DNA of 64,000 nucleotides, taken from Eonycteris spelaea. Taxonomy: Eukaryota > Chordata > Mammalia > Chiroptera > Pteropodidae. Positions 44,080 to 57,545 of the stretch are shown here, piece by piece (within the stretch, counting starts at the first letter, position 1; the number at the start of each line of letters is the position of its first letter). The stretch is taken from positions 3,286,001 through 3,350,000 of the forward strand of contig PUFA01000116.1 in the NCBI GenBank assembly GCA_003508835.1. Direction: 5' to 3'. Under the pieces are notes generated by a model. The model worked only from the letters and a program-made list of their open reading frames with translations, had not been told where the DNA came from and did not search any database. The position numbers were made by a program, and so were the translations under genes.

Positions 44080-47000
44080 CAGATTAGTTTTAATATACAA
44101 TTTGAAATGGCCTAATAAGAAAAACGAAAATTCATAGTTATTTAGCAATTAAGTATTCTGGAAGATTAGTTAGCTAGCAACTAAAGAATTTTATTCAAAA
44201 GGACAAGAACCAGAACCAGCTAATATAAGTATTTTATATATTATTATCTTCAGTCAATGTCAGATGCTTGGTAAATAAACACAAGCATTCTTTCAAATGA
44301 AATGGTGAAAATGGTTGATCTTTTTTAGACTGGATAGAAATGCCATACAAGTATTCCCTCCTCTACAAGAATAAGGTATAGGAATCTAGAGAACTCAATA
44401 ACCTATAACCCTTTGGACTGTCACCCTAGCCTTAAGATGTGCATTGTTTCTATGTTCAGAAGCTTATTGGAGGATTTCATAGCCTGACCCTGACCAGAAA
44501 GTTAGCTGGATACTGCTGCTAGAATATTATGGTTTATGTCTCAAGTACATACTCAAGATGCTGTCAGAGCATCAAAAGACACAAAGCTGGGATTTAATGG
44601 CGTTTAGAGAGTTGAATAATACTTATTGTGACTGCTTTTATTGTTATTTGTTCTGATATTAGTTTTCTGTTACAGATCAGGTATGGAAGAGAGCTAGAGC
44701 CCACCCCTTCTCTGACTACTGGTTCTGACTGATATCTACTCTTTATAAACTTTTTCATTGTGAATGTATTTGCTTAGGTAAGTTCATAACATATTATTTT
44801 ACTATTTGGATTTTTTTTCAATACATTTGTCACCTTGCTCTACTCAATGATCCTCCACTTTAATTTTTAATGAAAGTAAATTCTTATACTTAAGTTTTGA
44901 AGTATATATTTAGATTAATTGGCTTGTTGGTTCTTAGTGCCTGACCACTCTTGGAAGGTCAGTGAACTCTGCTACCACTCCTCAGCCTGTGATAGTGACC
45001 AGAAGTAATAAAAATCTCCAGGTGAGTAAAGAATAAGCCTTTCTAGAAAATATCTTGATGACTATTTAAGTCTTGCTCTCCGAGAACCAAAACTCTCCAT
45101 TACTGTTTTTTGATTTTTATAGTTACTAATGTTGCGAAAGGCTGAAGTAATGGATTTTCAGGTGTGATATAGTAATGAACTTATGAAAAATATGCAATGC
45201 CTAGGAAACTATTAATTGTAAAGGTATACTTCATAAATGATGGGTGCATTTTTAAACCAGTTTTATAACTCATATAGGTGTTTTTAAAAGTTTATTTTTT
45301 AAACTTATTTTGTGCCATTAAAAAAGAGAATGAGATATTGGAATTCAAAATTCACTTCCCTTCTTCCTGGTATGCAAAAATTGGTTGAAATACAAAAGAA
45401 TCAGTCAAACAATTTTTAAAAATCATTAGTGTGTTTACAATTGGTTTGACTAGTACATTTCCCCTCTACAAAGAAGTAGATTGGTTGAATAATTATTAAA
45501 ATTTGACCCCTTAAACTAATTAAATTATTAATTTTTCAAATATATTCCAGGTCTCTTAGAAACATATTAGAATTATTTTATAGCTTTTCAACTTATTACA
45601 GAATATAATTTTTAAATAATGTATAAAATTTTTGTGAAATATAACATTTCTGTAAATTGTGAAAAAGTAAGTAAAGTACACTTATTTTGGACTCAGACTT
45701 TATTCTTTTTTAACATATTAAGCTTAAAAATGATTGAGCAATTTTGATGATTTCCAAATAGATATAATTTAGAACCAGGCATTGGAATTATTGTTTTAGA
45801 GAATCTGTATTTTCCACTAAAACCATATTTGCACAGTTTTTTATCCTATTTTATGGAGGCTTATGTTTTAATTTAGATAGATTCCTTATCTGAATAGTTA
45901 GTTATTTTTTGTGCACATATCTTTTTAAAATTTTTATTTTTTATCAAAAATTGTTGAGTTAACATCAATAATTATTAATATGCCGTGACCATAGAGTTTG
46001 ATGGATTTTTTTTTTGTTATTTTATATCAAAAACCTGTGAGTCTGGAATGTGGTAGGAAATAGTACATTGGCTTTGAACTAATTAAAGAGTGCTTTAAAA
46101 ATAGACTATTATAAAAGCACATGCAGGGTATAAAGAGATCACGTGGGGAATTGCATACCCCAAGGACTCTGTTGTTCTTCTCCCTTAGCCTCGCAGAGCC
46201 TGGTGCGAAAAGGCTGTGTAGAGCAGGCCACCTGATGGAAGTGACCCAAGGTCACCTTTAATCAAGAGACTCAACCACCTTGTAGCATCCCTGCAGGAAG
46301 GGGAGCAGGAAAAACACCCCACAATAGCACACTTGCTCCTCCAATCACCTGCTCGTGCTCCTATGGGCAAAAATCAACTGAAAACCAGAGAGCCAAGGAA
46401 CCTGTTGATACAGATTAGAAGAGGGTAGAAAGGGAATATAAAGGGGAAAGTGAAAAATATCATCAGAAAACTAAACAGTAACCTTCTGAGTGATTAGTAG
46501 AGAGTCCTCTGGTTTCTTTAAACACCACACTTATGGCTCATATGTGTTTTGGCTCACTCAACAGTTACCTCAAACTTTTGCAAGTGTCTTCCTGAGAGCA
46601 GATGCTGGAAAGATAAAGCCAAATTTTTCCAGATGTCTTTACAGATGTGGTTTGCATTAAATGCCAGTTAGATGCATATGCCCAAGTCATTAATTTGGGG
46701 CTGAATTACATGGTAAAAGTAGGCTCTGTTACCCATTTTGCTATCATGGGTGGCAGAGGTAGTACAGGCTAGATTGAGCAACTATGGCAACAGCCTACTG
46801 ACCTCTGAAGAATTGGCAGCAATCTTAATGACCCTGGTCTACTGTATGGTTTGGGGAGATTATATTTGAAGGTCAGTTTAAAGCCTATTTCTGAAGTCCC
46901 GTCAGTTTGCTAAGTGTATACTTTGATAAATTACTTTTGCCCTACAATACCTAAAATGGTTTCTGTTGTCTGCAACTGAGAATCTCATAATACAGCATTC

Positions 47001-48307
47001 TTAAAGACAGCAGTGAAAAGTCTGTCATTCTGGCAGGGCATTTGACAAAACATTCTTATTATTTTCAACCTTGCCTACTGAACTCATTTTGATACTTACT
47101 CTCTCTATAAGCCAGAAATAAAGGTTGTATTTATAATAGGTGAAGGGAAAATTGCAAGTGATTAATCCTCCTATTCCAACAACAAATACATTTAATATTT
47201 TCAGAAAAAAATACGTACAATAATAGGTGCTTTAATTATTACATTCCCTGTGTAAAACAGAATAATTTAGAATACGTAAACAATATGTTTTTATAACTAT
47301 CCACAAAGTGGTGTGTGAGACTGATTCAGCAATTTCTGTGATGATTTGAAGATCTAGAGAAAACATATTTATTTTTAAAGTTGTTCTCTTTATAGGACAT
47401 TCTACTACTCCTGCATATGATCAAAATTCTGACATGCCAAGATTTTTCTCCAGCATCTTGGATTGAAACACATATATCAAAAGATATATAAAATAATTCA
47501 CAGTGTTGAGCTGTAAAAAAACAGCTTAAACACAAACAAAAACAAATGAACAAACAAAAAAATCCCTTCAGATTTTTATATGAGTACTATGGTAAATTTT
47601 GTTTTCAAATAATTGATAGGTCAACGATTTAGGTAAAAATGAAACAAAATAAAACAAAACTGTTTCCTACTCATGAATAGAAAGTGACATATTTATTTCA
47701 CAAGTCCTCTATCATCTTACTTTTTCATCTTCAGGAATAGCTATGGCTCTCAAAATTTGTAAAGGAAAATGTGAATGACTTCCTATCCAAGTAGCCTTCT
47801 TTGATGACCCCCAGATGCAAATAACTCTGACCTCTGAATGTCTCATATTGACTGTTAGAAACATTATAAACCTGTCACATATTGGTGTATATATTTTGAG
47901 ATTTGTGAACAGAGAGAATGGCTGTGAATATGGAGAAGAGGATGTATGAATATGGGAAAGAGAACAGAGCTGACTGCATTAGGGTTTTCTAAGCCTCCAG
48001 GCAAAAATGGTGAAACTATTTTATATTGCAAAATGTACCTCTAGGATTAACTCTCTTAAAGAAAGAGGGAATTTGTAAAAATCTAGTTTCTGAGACTGTA
48101 ACTTGCAAAAATCAAGATCTAGAGAAGAGAGAGCTGACAAGGCATGTCTTTACTTGGGACTCCATGTAACCCATTATGGGGAAAAAACCTAGTAGGGATG
48201 TCACTGTTCAGTTATAAGAATTCATCCCACGCAGAGTCTATATTTCAATAATCTCAGCAGAACAAAAAAGAAAATGTAAGAGATAAGAATTTGGGGAACT
48301 ACTAAAG
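44078..48307. other. Mostly unassigned; possible old repeat at 46.13-46.42 kb
   Basis: 46,130-46,420 is more GC-rich. Phrases such as 'gcaggaaggggagcagg', 'cacttgctcctccaatcacctgct' and 'agagagccaaggaacctgttgatacag' remind me of a dispersed mammalian repeat, but I cannot name it. The rest is AT-rich with no gene recognised. Confidence 0.35.
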
Positions 48308-48479
48308 CAAAAGTTCTCAAACAGAATCACCCAGAGAGCTCTTTAAAACATGGATTCTGGGCCCCGCCTCCAGAGTTCCTGATTCAACAGGTCTGAGTGA
48401 GGCCCACAAATGTTCCTGCCTACAGGTTGCAGGTGATGATCAGTGATGCTATTGGTTTAGGCATTATACTTTGGAAACA
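48308..48479 (+). mobile_element. MER5A-like hAT element
   Basis: 'aaaagttctcaaacagaatcacccagagagctctttaaaac', 'tggattctgggccccgcctccagagttcctgattcaacaggtctgag' and 'ctacaggttgcaggtgatgatcagtgatgct' follow the MER5A pattern from TIR to near its end. Confidence 0.8.
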
Positions 48480-49884
48480 AATATATTAAATAAATGGACT
48501 TGGTACTTAAAGATGGAGAGATATCCTCATGAAATGAGGGAGTTATTCAGAGGTGGAGTGAGAAGTAGTTCTAATGACCAAAGTAATAATAACAAGAGCA
48601 AAGTCCACCAGCAGTAGTGGACAATTCATATAAGTAGCTAAAACATAGTACTATTTGTAGCAGGAAAAACAGACACCAAAGAGTGAAATGTCTCTCTTCC
48701 TTGGAGTAAATACTATTAAATTTTTATTTCTCCAAACTCTGTTTCCACTAGAAAAGGAGATATATGTACTTATCATTATGATTACTTAATTTAAGCATGT
48801 TTTTTCCTTAATCTGACAATATAGTTTTAATAGCTATAGTTAATACATTAAACATATGGTTTCTTCAATAATTACTGTTTTACATTTCTTACTACTAATT
48901 ACAGTATTAAATTGTTCACTCATTAATTTGTGCTGTCAAAGTTTTTATTTAATCCAGACTGACTGCTGATAGAGTTGTAGCTTATGCACTTCTCCCATTA
49001 GCTTAACATCATTGATATCAAGCCGCTGTATGTTGTAATGGTTTATAATCATGTTGTTTTTGGTGACTTAATTTTCCCATGATGATCATCTTAATTTAGC
49101 CATTTCGGATATGAAATAGTTTCAAAGGATATTTCAAAAACTTATCAAGACTGTTGTTATTTGTAGTTTAATATAATTTTAATGCCATTTTGATAACTGC
49201 CAGTTATAATTTTCCACCCTCTCCAGCTGCCTGTTTACTACTGAATAATTTACCGCCGTAGTATTGTGCAGGCAAACTGAGCAGTTGGCCTGAGAAGAGT
49301 CAAAAGACCCCCAGGATATTCTTTATGGACTGAAATAAATTGAAATGAGTAAACTCCTTGTTACTTTAAAGTGTGTATATGAGTGTTATGTGTCTGTGTC
49401 TCTGTGTAAAGTGAGCAGGTTTAGTGAGGGTGTGGGGGTAGATATACAGTAATCCTTCACTTTCAGAGGCTTTTGACAGACTAGGACTAGGGTGAGGTGA
49501 GTGATGTACTTGCTTCAGGTACAAAATTTAAGGGGATGTCAAAAACTCAGTAATCAAGTTAAATCATATTTTAATGCAATATTTTAGAAAATCAAATTGG
49601 CAAAAACTGTCGCTTATGCACCAGTGCCCGTTTTTGTAAATAAAGTTTTATTGGACCCAAGGCTGGGAGGGTGAAGTGAATGAGGCAGGTCATGCAAGTC
49701 AGGGGTTGTTTCTTGTCTTTATTTAAAATGTGATACTTTGTAGTGGATTTTTTTTTTTTTGCATAAATTCTGATTTTTTTAAAAAATATGATTATTTCTT
49801 AGTTTCTCTGAGATCTTCCCAAGAAATAGTGGCTATAGAAATGCTTAACAACCACACTAATTTTGGAAGAGGTGTGGAATTAAA
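48480..49884. other. AT-rich DNA, no gene recognised
   Basis: Nothing recognised except a TG-rich patch near 49370-49410. Confidence 0.5.
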
Positions 49885-50010
49885 CATGATTTTGAGCATA
49901 TATTACATTCTAAGGACAGTGCCAGGCAGTGGAACACAGGGAATAAGACTTAGTCTCTTCACCTATGGAGGTCAGTCCATTACTAATGCAGTAAATTCTG
50001 TAATGCAGAG
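49885..50010 (-). mobile_element. L2 3' end fragment, antisense
   Basis: 'gagcatatattacattctaaggacagtgccaggcagtggaacacagggaataagact' follows the complement of L2 ('gagcacctactatgtgccaggcactg...ggatacag'). Confidence 0.5.
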
Positions 50011-50140
50011 ATAATGCCTTGTGCATCTCAGAATTTTATACAAACTTCATCACAGTACCTTGTGCATACACGTTGAATAGATCTTACATTCTTTGACATG
50101 AAATTATTGGCGGCACATTCTGCTGATCCCCACATTCGTT

Positions 50141-50367
50141 AGACTCTGATCATGTATCATATACTCTGCTAAGCATCCTCTGTTTTCATTCTTATAACCA
50201 TCCTAGAAGGAAAGTAATTTTCTTATGCTCGTTACACAAAAGAGGTAACTGAGTTTTACAAAATTAAGCACCTTGCCCCAGATTACACAGCTAAACTTGT
50301 CAAAGCTGTAATTTGAGTCCTGAGCTGTATGACTTCAAAGTTCCTTATACATCCGCTATGCTGCCTC
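50141..50367 (-). mobile_element. MIR SINE, antisense, near full length
   Basis: 'gtaactgagttttacaaaattaagcaccttgccccagattacacagctaa' is the MIR core complement ('gaggaaactgaggc...ttgcccaaggtcacacagct'). The copy ends 'gctatgctgcctc', the MIR 5' end. Confidence 0.85.
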
Positions 50368-50554
50368 AAAAAATGATTGAGAACATTTTTTCTTGTATTA
50401 TCAAAGATGCGTTCCTATGATCTTTACTCTAGTAATACACATAAAAAATAAATAGTTTTACATGGTTCATTCATTCTTTTCCACTCATTTATCAGAGTAC
50501 AAAATGTCAGATCTAATTTAATGAGTTAACCTAATATGCTGCTCTAAGTAATAA

Positions 50555-50793
50555 AAGAAACTAACATTTAACATATTACGGACAATGTGTTAAATGTTGT
50601 ATCTAATTTTGCTTTCAAAAAGAAACAGTGTAAGTATCCTTATTACTCCCACTTTATAAATGAGGAGTTTGAATCAGAGAAATGAAGTGACATTTTTAGC
50701 CACAGAGCTAATAAATGGCAGGTCTGAAATTTGAGCCTTGTTTCTTCTAATTTTAGAATTCTCACTAAACACCACCATTCCATGCTGCCTCTT
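50555..50793 (-). mobile_element. MIR SINE, antisense, near full length
   Basis: 'ctaacatttaacatattacggacaatgtg', 'taaatgaggagtttgaatcagagaaatgaagtgacatttttagccacagagctaataaatggcagg' and a 'catgctgcctctt' end follow the MIR complement. It is the second same-orientation MIR within 200 bases; the two are independent, diverged copies. Confidence 0.85.
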
Positions 50794-51589
50794 TTCAATT
50801 TTCACCTACTTTCAGACAGTCTGCCTTTAAAATACTCATTATGTTTTCACCTTCACTTTTCTATAAATAAACTTGACTGAATAACCTCCAAAAACAATGT
50901 TCAAAGAGTAAAGGTAGTCACTCAAAAGACACATTGGTACATAGCTTACCACCACATTCAGAATATGGAGACCTGTGTGTATTTTAAACATAAGTAAATC
51001 AACAGGTAATTCCTGCAGTTAATTTATGTGACAAAATTTATAGCATCAATAAAAGCAAAATCAATTTGGTTACAAGACGAAAATTGAAAAGATTAAAAGT
51101 GGTAAGCATTTTCTTTTTCCTTTATTAACTATTTTCTTTGAACATAACTTATATGTGAAGGAATTATAAAGAAAACTATAATACATAATGTTATATATAT
51201 ATATATACTTTATTTCCAAATTTAGACAGATATATAAATAATGTTATTCACCTCTTTATGTATTAAGAATGTTTATTTTCATCTCATAGTTATTAGCATT
51301 TATACCGGGTAGATCTGATATGATATTTTATCATTCTAAATAGATATAATAAAATAAGTCCTATTATGGAGAGGACTGACATTAGAGAGGATTTATACTC
51401 AATTAATGTTTTACTTTATTGATCTAGCTTCTATCATCTGTTTCCTCCTCCAGGTTCAGGCGTGTCCACGAGGATGCCTATGACCTAGAGTGACCTCTAC
51501 ATTAGCACGAATTACCTACAAGCCTCAGCCAAAGTGAGGACCATCTTAACATCCAGGTCCCAGTGGTGCCTGATCCCACTATTTGCCAC
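50794..51589. other. Unassigned
   Basis: A (TA)n patch lies at about 51192-51208. No gene is recognised. Confidence 0.45.
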
Positions 51590-52140
51590 TCCTGCCATCC
51601 TTAGGAGATTTAGGCCAATCTTGCCTTCCATTCCTTGAACAAGCTAGTGTATTACTGCCTCACCTTGCATGTCTAGATTCTTCTACCTGGGACTCATCAT
51701 TTAGATCTCAGCTCATGTGTCATGTTCTCAGAACACCCCTTTTTCCCTTTCATTCACTAGGTATAATTTATTTAGAGTAAAAATTCTCCTTTAGTGTATA
51801 GTTCTGTGAGTTTTGATAAATGTGTGAACCACCACCACAGTCAAGACAGAGAACAGTTCCTTCACCCACACAAATTCTCTGTGCCCCTCTGCTGCCAATC
51901 CTTGCTTCAACCTCAGGCCCCAGAAAACCAATGATCTCTGTTCTATCCCTATAGTTTTTCTTTCCTAGAATGTTCATATGTGTGAAATAACATAATATGT
52001 AGCCTTTTGAGTTGACTTAAATATTCTTCACTACTTATATAATTTTGTGCACAATTTACTTTTTACCATTATGTTATTTTATTTTTATAGCACTTATTCC
52101 CTGAAAGCATCATTTTACTGGTCTGTGTTTATTGTCTACA
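51590..52140 (+). mobile_element. L2 3' region, sense, split by an L1
   Basis: 51620-51760 ('cttccattccttgaac ... ttagatctcagctcatgtgtcatgttctcagaacacccc') and 52075-52140 ('tttttatagcacttattccctgaaagcatcattttactggtctgtgtttattgtct') are successive parts of L2 in sense orientation. Between them lies an antisense L1 piece. Confidence 0.7.
51775..52037 (-). mobile_element. L1M fragment, antisense, inserted in the L2
   Basis: 'ttctcctttagtgtatagttctgtgagttttgataaatgtg', 'aaccaccaccacagtcaagacagagaacagttccttcaccc', 'ctatccctatagtttttctttcctagaatgttcatatg' and 'atatgtagccttttgagt' are the complement of a well-known old L1 segment. TATAATTT occurs on both sides (51762-51769 and 52038-52045) and may be a decayed target duplication. 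Confidence 0.8.
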
Positions 52141-53799
52141 TATTATGTATCTACATATTATCTACCTACATGACACTTTGGTACAAATTAGAAAAAAAAA
52201 ATTCAGGTTCACTCTCAACTAGTATACTCAAACAAAATTTAGTCTTGAAAGTATTTCTAAGATTAAACTTTAAATCAAGCGCTAAATCCTCAGAGTGGGC
52301 TGTTCAACATTCGATGAGACACTTTAAGTCTAGGTACTATACAGTTTAAATAAAAAAGCAATGTAATAAAAGATGCAAGGATTAAGTTGTATATAATGTA
52401 CAAAATAATTTATGAAGATTCAGTTGTCTATAAATTATCAACGGAGTAAAAATAAAGAAAACAATTAATTATGTTTGATCCCTTGTCAGTTCTTTGGTGA
52501 AAAACCGATTCCCATGTACGATGAGATCAGAGATAAATACTTATGATTACAGATCAATGGAATGTAATATACACTTTAATTTATAATATATATTTCAACT
52601 TTTAAAACAATCATTTCTGAATCATTTATGTATAAATTATATAAAATATAAAGTAAATAGGAAAAATGTCAGCAATACATACTACCGTAAAGATAAGTAA
52701 AATCAAGTACATTCAATTTTAAACTAGATAAGCAAGGGTAAAAATTACTACTAGTAATATCTTTCATCTCTAGTATTTCATGGGTTAAATACTAGTGAGT
52801 AAAACTAATACTTTAGGCAGAATTACTGTGTTAAATGAATACATGATTACAGCAAATTTATTTAAGAACTTTAAAGAAATGTAAAAGAAAATGTCTGGGA
52901 CTATGAGACAAAGGTGTCTCTTGATAGAAATTGTACTATATATAGCCACTGTGAGAAAAAGAAAATCTGTTGACTGGTGTTTATGAGTCATTTATAAGGA
53001 ATGGTTTTGATATAATTCTAGATATTCTTTACCTATTAATATTATTTGTGCAAAAGGAATTTTAAAATGGAACATTTTCTGTCTCAGTTTCATGTAATTT
53101 GCCAGAAGTCAACAACAGAACATGAGGTTTCCATTACCCCAATATTCAAAAGCAGAGAACTAGAATATTTGTATAGGATTAGCAAAGGGAGTGTCCAAAA
53201 ACCTCTCTCCTATCTTTTCCTGTTGTGATTCCATGGCAACAAATTTGAATGAAATATATAATAAATGATTTTTTAAAATCAGCAAAATTGATATATTTCC
53301 TCATTCTCTTAGTTTTCCCCAATTTCTTTTATATGGTTGCATATAAAATTCTTAACCTCATAGTAATTTTCTGAAGTTTCTGTGTTTCCGTGTGAGAATT
53401 TGTCATCCTTCCTTTTTTCATTCTTAAAATGTAGATAAACCAAAGTGAAGCTTAATTTTTCTCTTTTATTCCTTCTTAGAAGGTTAACATATCTATGTCT
53501 GTCTATCTGTCTATCTCTCTGAGTTCCAGAGACACATATAAGTAATATGTATCTCATAAAATACTCCATGCAGCACCTACCCTTGTCTGCATATTTATGT
53601 TAATTTCATCCAGGCTCAAAACCACATTGTGATCTATGACTAAATGTTTTCCCTACAATCTGTTTTGCACACTGTCACTCATCTGAGCACATTCTGTATA
53701 ATGCTTCCTGAATATGGTACTTGCTTTGCATTTCCATCCTATGTAAGACCCCTCTTTTTATGTTTTAACCTCTCAGCTATTATTTTTAAGACAATTAAA
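52141..53799. other. AT-rich DNA, no gene recognised
   Basis: A short TCTA/TCTG tetranucleotide patch lies at about 53490-53518. Nothing else is recognised. Confidence 0.5.
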
Positions 53800-54225
53800 C
53801 ATATTTCCTATTGTCATACTTCTCTATCCACTCATGAAATCATGTTTTTATTAACCTCACTTTCTGTTGTTCTCTGTTCAAAAATCTTCATCAAACCCCC
53901 AACTTCTATCTCTTATAGGAAAAGGCTCAAACCTCTCAGTCTGGCATCATATACCTCCTGTGTGGTGGAGACACTGATTTTGCAGCCTCATCCCTTTGCA
54001 TACTAACTGCTCCCTTACAGACACCATACACTCCAGCTAACATATCCAGCAAGTACCTGGGAACTCTACATTTTCTGCATACTCTTCTGAAAAGTGCTTC
54101 TCCTCATCTGCCTACTCAAAGCTTAGTTAATGTTCAAGGTTCAGGCCCTCTTTCTCCATGAAATTTTGCTGATTTACCTAAACCAATGTCTTTTTATAGC
54201 CTAGACTCCATTTCCCATTTATACT
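53800..54225 (+). mobile_element. L2-like 3' region, sense
   Basis: 'tcaaaaatcttcatcaaacccccaac', 'ataggaaaaggctcaaacctctcagtctggcat', 'cactccagctaacatatcc' and 'ttctgaaaagtgcttctcctcatctgcctactcaaag' resemble the sense L2 3' region in order, strongly decayed. The 120-codon plus frame (53644-54006) overlaps it and is not a gene. Confidence 0.55.
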
Positions 54226-56024
54226 TCTGTTATGAGAGGTTACAAACACGGTTAGGACCAATAACAGAAGAGACAATCATTTTCCTGAACATATCAATTA
54301 CATATAATTTCAAAATCTAAAATCCACAAATGAAGGGAGCAAATACTGTGTAACACGTACCTATTGCTATGGAATTGGGTCAAAAGAAGGAGTAGCAAAC
54401 TGATCAAAATAATAAAGGGGCAATACTCTTCTGTATGCAAATTTCTTAGCACAGTGCCTGGTTTAATGTAGGCACTCAACAGTGTTGTTTTCATTTCCAT
54501 TCTCAAATTAATCACATTAAAATATTAAATTTTTTTTTTCTGCTAGAAAAATGATGTTTGAAGTCTAAGGAAATTATGCCACAAATGGGAAAAGAGAATA
54601 TGAATTTTATCAGCTAATCACAGAAACTAGAATTAGAAGTGTTACTTGAAGTTTAAAAGAGACATTACGAATCAAGTAAAACATGGCCTTAGCACTAAAG
54701 CTATTTCATTTTAATTTGATGTCAATTATAGATAGTCCTAAAATATGAATTCAAAACAAAGTGTCATCCTGAGGCCCCAGTAAACTTTTATCACTCAATA
54801 GCTAACAGCATTTTCCACAAAAATATTATACTGACTTTTATACTTCCTTATTCTGGATATTGCCATGCACTTTTCCAATTATTAAACATAACTGATATAG
54901 ACTGATTACAGAACTTTATCAATATATGTTTGTGAAAAATAACAAAATCTGCTTAACCTAGTAGAAGTAGAGGGAGAATTACATTTTCAAAAAGTATTGT
55001 AGTTACATCTATTTTTAATGCTTTTGAAGCACCTGTCAGCAAGAACATCTGCATCTTAATAGTCTATTTTAAGGAAATTTAAATCTTTCTTATACTGACA
55101 AATACAGCCATATTCCAAATATGTGTATTTCATAAAAGCAAATGAATATTCAATGACTCATTAAGATCAAACATTTAAAAAACATCATGATTCAGGACCC
55201 AATTCATATTTTTAAAATAACAACATTTCTCAATGAAAGGATTGCACACTGTACTGTATGCAAATATTTATCTCATTTAATAATGATGATCACTGTAAAC
55301 ACCTCTAATCGAAGGAAAGAAATCATTACCATATGTGTCACCACAATTACATATTCCTCTCTATGAAATTCAATGTGTATTTCAGATACTTGAAAATTAC
55401 TATATATATGCATACTAGTTATAATGTTCTTAAAGATCATAAATGAAAGTATTGCTTTTAGTAAATGTTAAACATTTGTGTAATTTTATTCTCCTAAATT
55501 GATAATGCCCATTGTTTGGTCATCTGATTGCCCACTAGGTTCCCATGCTTTACAAGGTGAGCAAATGATAGCTATAAAAGTTGTTTGACTGCCATATTAA
55601 ATTTATTTGAGTCTGTGCAAGAAAAAGGCCTTGAAAGCTAGTCTTTGTGAAAGATGAAAGTAGTTTCAAAATTCCATAAGCTCCCTTTAAAAATCAAGAA
55701 CAAGTCTTGGCCAACTCTGATCAAATTTTTACTCCAAATTCTTGCAGTAAGGATAGAAGGGAAGTTCCTTTCAAATCAGAAGAGAAAGAAGAAAGAATTC
55801 TCTGCCATAAGAAACTGAAGGTAAAGAAATGAGAATGTGGATGAAACCTGAGTCCCTAAGAGGAACCCCCCACCTAATTTCCTGGGTTTCAGGTAAAAGG
55901 GTGTGGTGGGTGAAGGCAACATTATAAAACCTTTGAAGAAATCACACATCCCTCAAAGGCTGAAGAAGAATTCAAAGTCCTCAAGGCCAGGAGCAAGTCC
56001 ATCCCTCCCTCCCACTTCCAGAGA
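54226..56024. other. AT-rich DNA, no gene recognised
   Basis: Nothing recognised. Confidence 0.5.
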
Positions 56025-56200
56025 ACTTTTGGCAATGACAAGAGACATTTTTAATTATAATAGTGGGGGAGGGGGCAGCTACTGGCACCTGGCATCTAAT
56101 AGACAGAAACTACGGATGCTATTAAACAATCTACAATGCAGAGGACAGTTCTCCACTAAAACTAATTATCTGGTCCACATTTCTAATAGTACTGAAGTTC
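56025..56200 (+). mobile_element. MER20-like hAT element
   Basis: 'ttggcaatgacaagagacatttttaatt', 'ggcagctactggcacctggcatctaatagacagaaactacggatgctattaaacaatctacaatgcagaggacag' and 'aattatctggtccacatttctaatagtactgaag' follow MER20 in order. The overlapping 102-codon frame at 55903-56211 is a shadow. Confidence 0.8.
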
Positions 56201-56389
56201 ATCAAAACTAGTCTGGCATTCTGCTTCATTGCCACATTGGATATAGGGCTGTAGCATATAGGGGGCAAGGGAGTTTTCTAGATAAAATAGCCTGAAATGT
56301 TATGCATCCGAATTTGTGATCTGTGTAATAAAGTCTGTAGTTAGCAGTGGAGGCTAAAAGCCCATGCTCAAAAGATCTTTCATCCAGCA

Positions 56390-56870
56390 AATGTAGAGTG
56401 TTTAATAAATACCTAGCACAGTTCTACCTGCTAAGGATACAGCACTGTGTGAACCTGCCACTTTTGATGGAGAAACCAGAGAGACAAGAGTGCAGGGATG
56501 GAGCCACTGTTCCACAGAAGGTCTTAATGGACATTTTCTTTGAAAAGTTGGCATGTTATAGAATCCAAGGAGAAAGAATAGCAGGTATCAATTTCCTGAG
56601 CAGAAATGCATATGGTATGTTTAAAGGGCAGCGAGGAAGCTAGTGTGAACATAGCAGAGTAAATGAGAGGAAGGGTGGCTGAAGATCTCGCTTACAGTGA
56701 GATCATTAGGGAACGGTTGCCTGTTATAAGGGATTTAGATGTTTTAATGAGTAACATGGAGAGCAATGACGGGTTTTGAGCATGGGAATGACACGGTATG
56801 ATTTGCATGTTTCAATGATCACTGTGCCTATTGTTCATAGATTAAGAAAGGAGAATAGGGGAGAGACTAA
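56390..56870 (-). mobile_element. L2 3' region, antisense
   Basis: 'gctaaggatacagcactgtgtgaacc', 'gttataagggatttagatgt', 'cgggttttgagcatgggaatgacacggtatgatttgcatg' and 'tgatcactgtgcctattg' follow the complement of L2. It is the first of a chain of antisense L2 pieces up to 60.8 kb. Confidence 0.7.
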
Positions 56871-57029
56871 AATTGGACACATGGCAGCAAAAGATGTGGG
56901 GAAAGTGGTTAAAGATACATGTTGATAGGCTATATCTGTTGACAGATTGGCTCTTTGAGAAGACTCATGATGAATCCAATAATTTTGCAAGAATAAAAGA
57001 ACATAGCTGTTATTTCCTAAGATGGGGGT

Positions 57030-57370
57030 GGCACAGACTTAAATGCTTATGTCCTCCCCCAAATTCCTATGTTGAAATCCTAACCCCTAATGTGATGGAA
57101 TTAGGAGGTGGGGACTTTGGGAGTGATGAGTTTATGAGGGTGGAGCCCTCACAAATGGGATTGGCGACCTTATAGAAGAGACCCCAGAGTGCTTATTTCC
57201 CCTTCCTCACTCTATCCCCACCCCCACCTGGTCTCTCTGACATGTGAGGGTACAAACCAGAAAAAGAGTCCTCACCAGGAACCAAATGGTTCAGCACCTT
57301 TATTTTCAACTCTGCACCCTCCAAAACCAAGAGAAATGAGTTTGTGTTGTCTAAGTTAACGGAGACAGGG
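57030..57370 (+). mobile_element. MLT1/MST-like LTR (ERVL-MaLR)
   Basis: 'cccaaattcctatgttgaaatcctaacccctaatgtgatggaattaggaggtggggactttggga', 'gagggtggagccctcacaaatgggattggcgaccttatagaagagaccccagag' and the 'catgtgaggg ... ctcaccaggaacc' part match the MaLR LTR in order. No internal sequence is seen, so it is a solo LTR. It interrupts the antisense L2 chain. Confidence 0.8.
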
Positions 57371-57467
57371 AGAAACTGGGAAAAGGCAGGTTTCTGTTTC
57401 ATTTTTGTTTTGTTTTGTTGGAAGGGTCAAGAATTTGTTTTTTAATGTATTAAATTTCAAAGGTTCA

Positions 57468-57545
57468 TTACATCCAAATGGAATTATTGAGTACACAGGT
57501 AGCTAATTCCATCCAAATGGAATTACTGAGTACATAGGTAGCTAA
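57468..57545 (+). repeat. 39-bp tandem duplication, two copies
   Basis: 57468-57506 and 57507-57545 differ at 3 of 39 positions. Shared core: CATCCAAATGGAATTA, then TGAGTACA, then AGGTAGCTAA. The last bases of copy 2 overlap the start of the hairpin at 57544. Confidence 0.97.

Noticed and set aside
53644..54006. 120-codon plus-strand frame
   Set aside because: It overlaps decayed sense L2 sequence.
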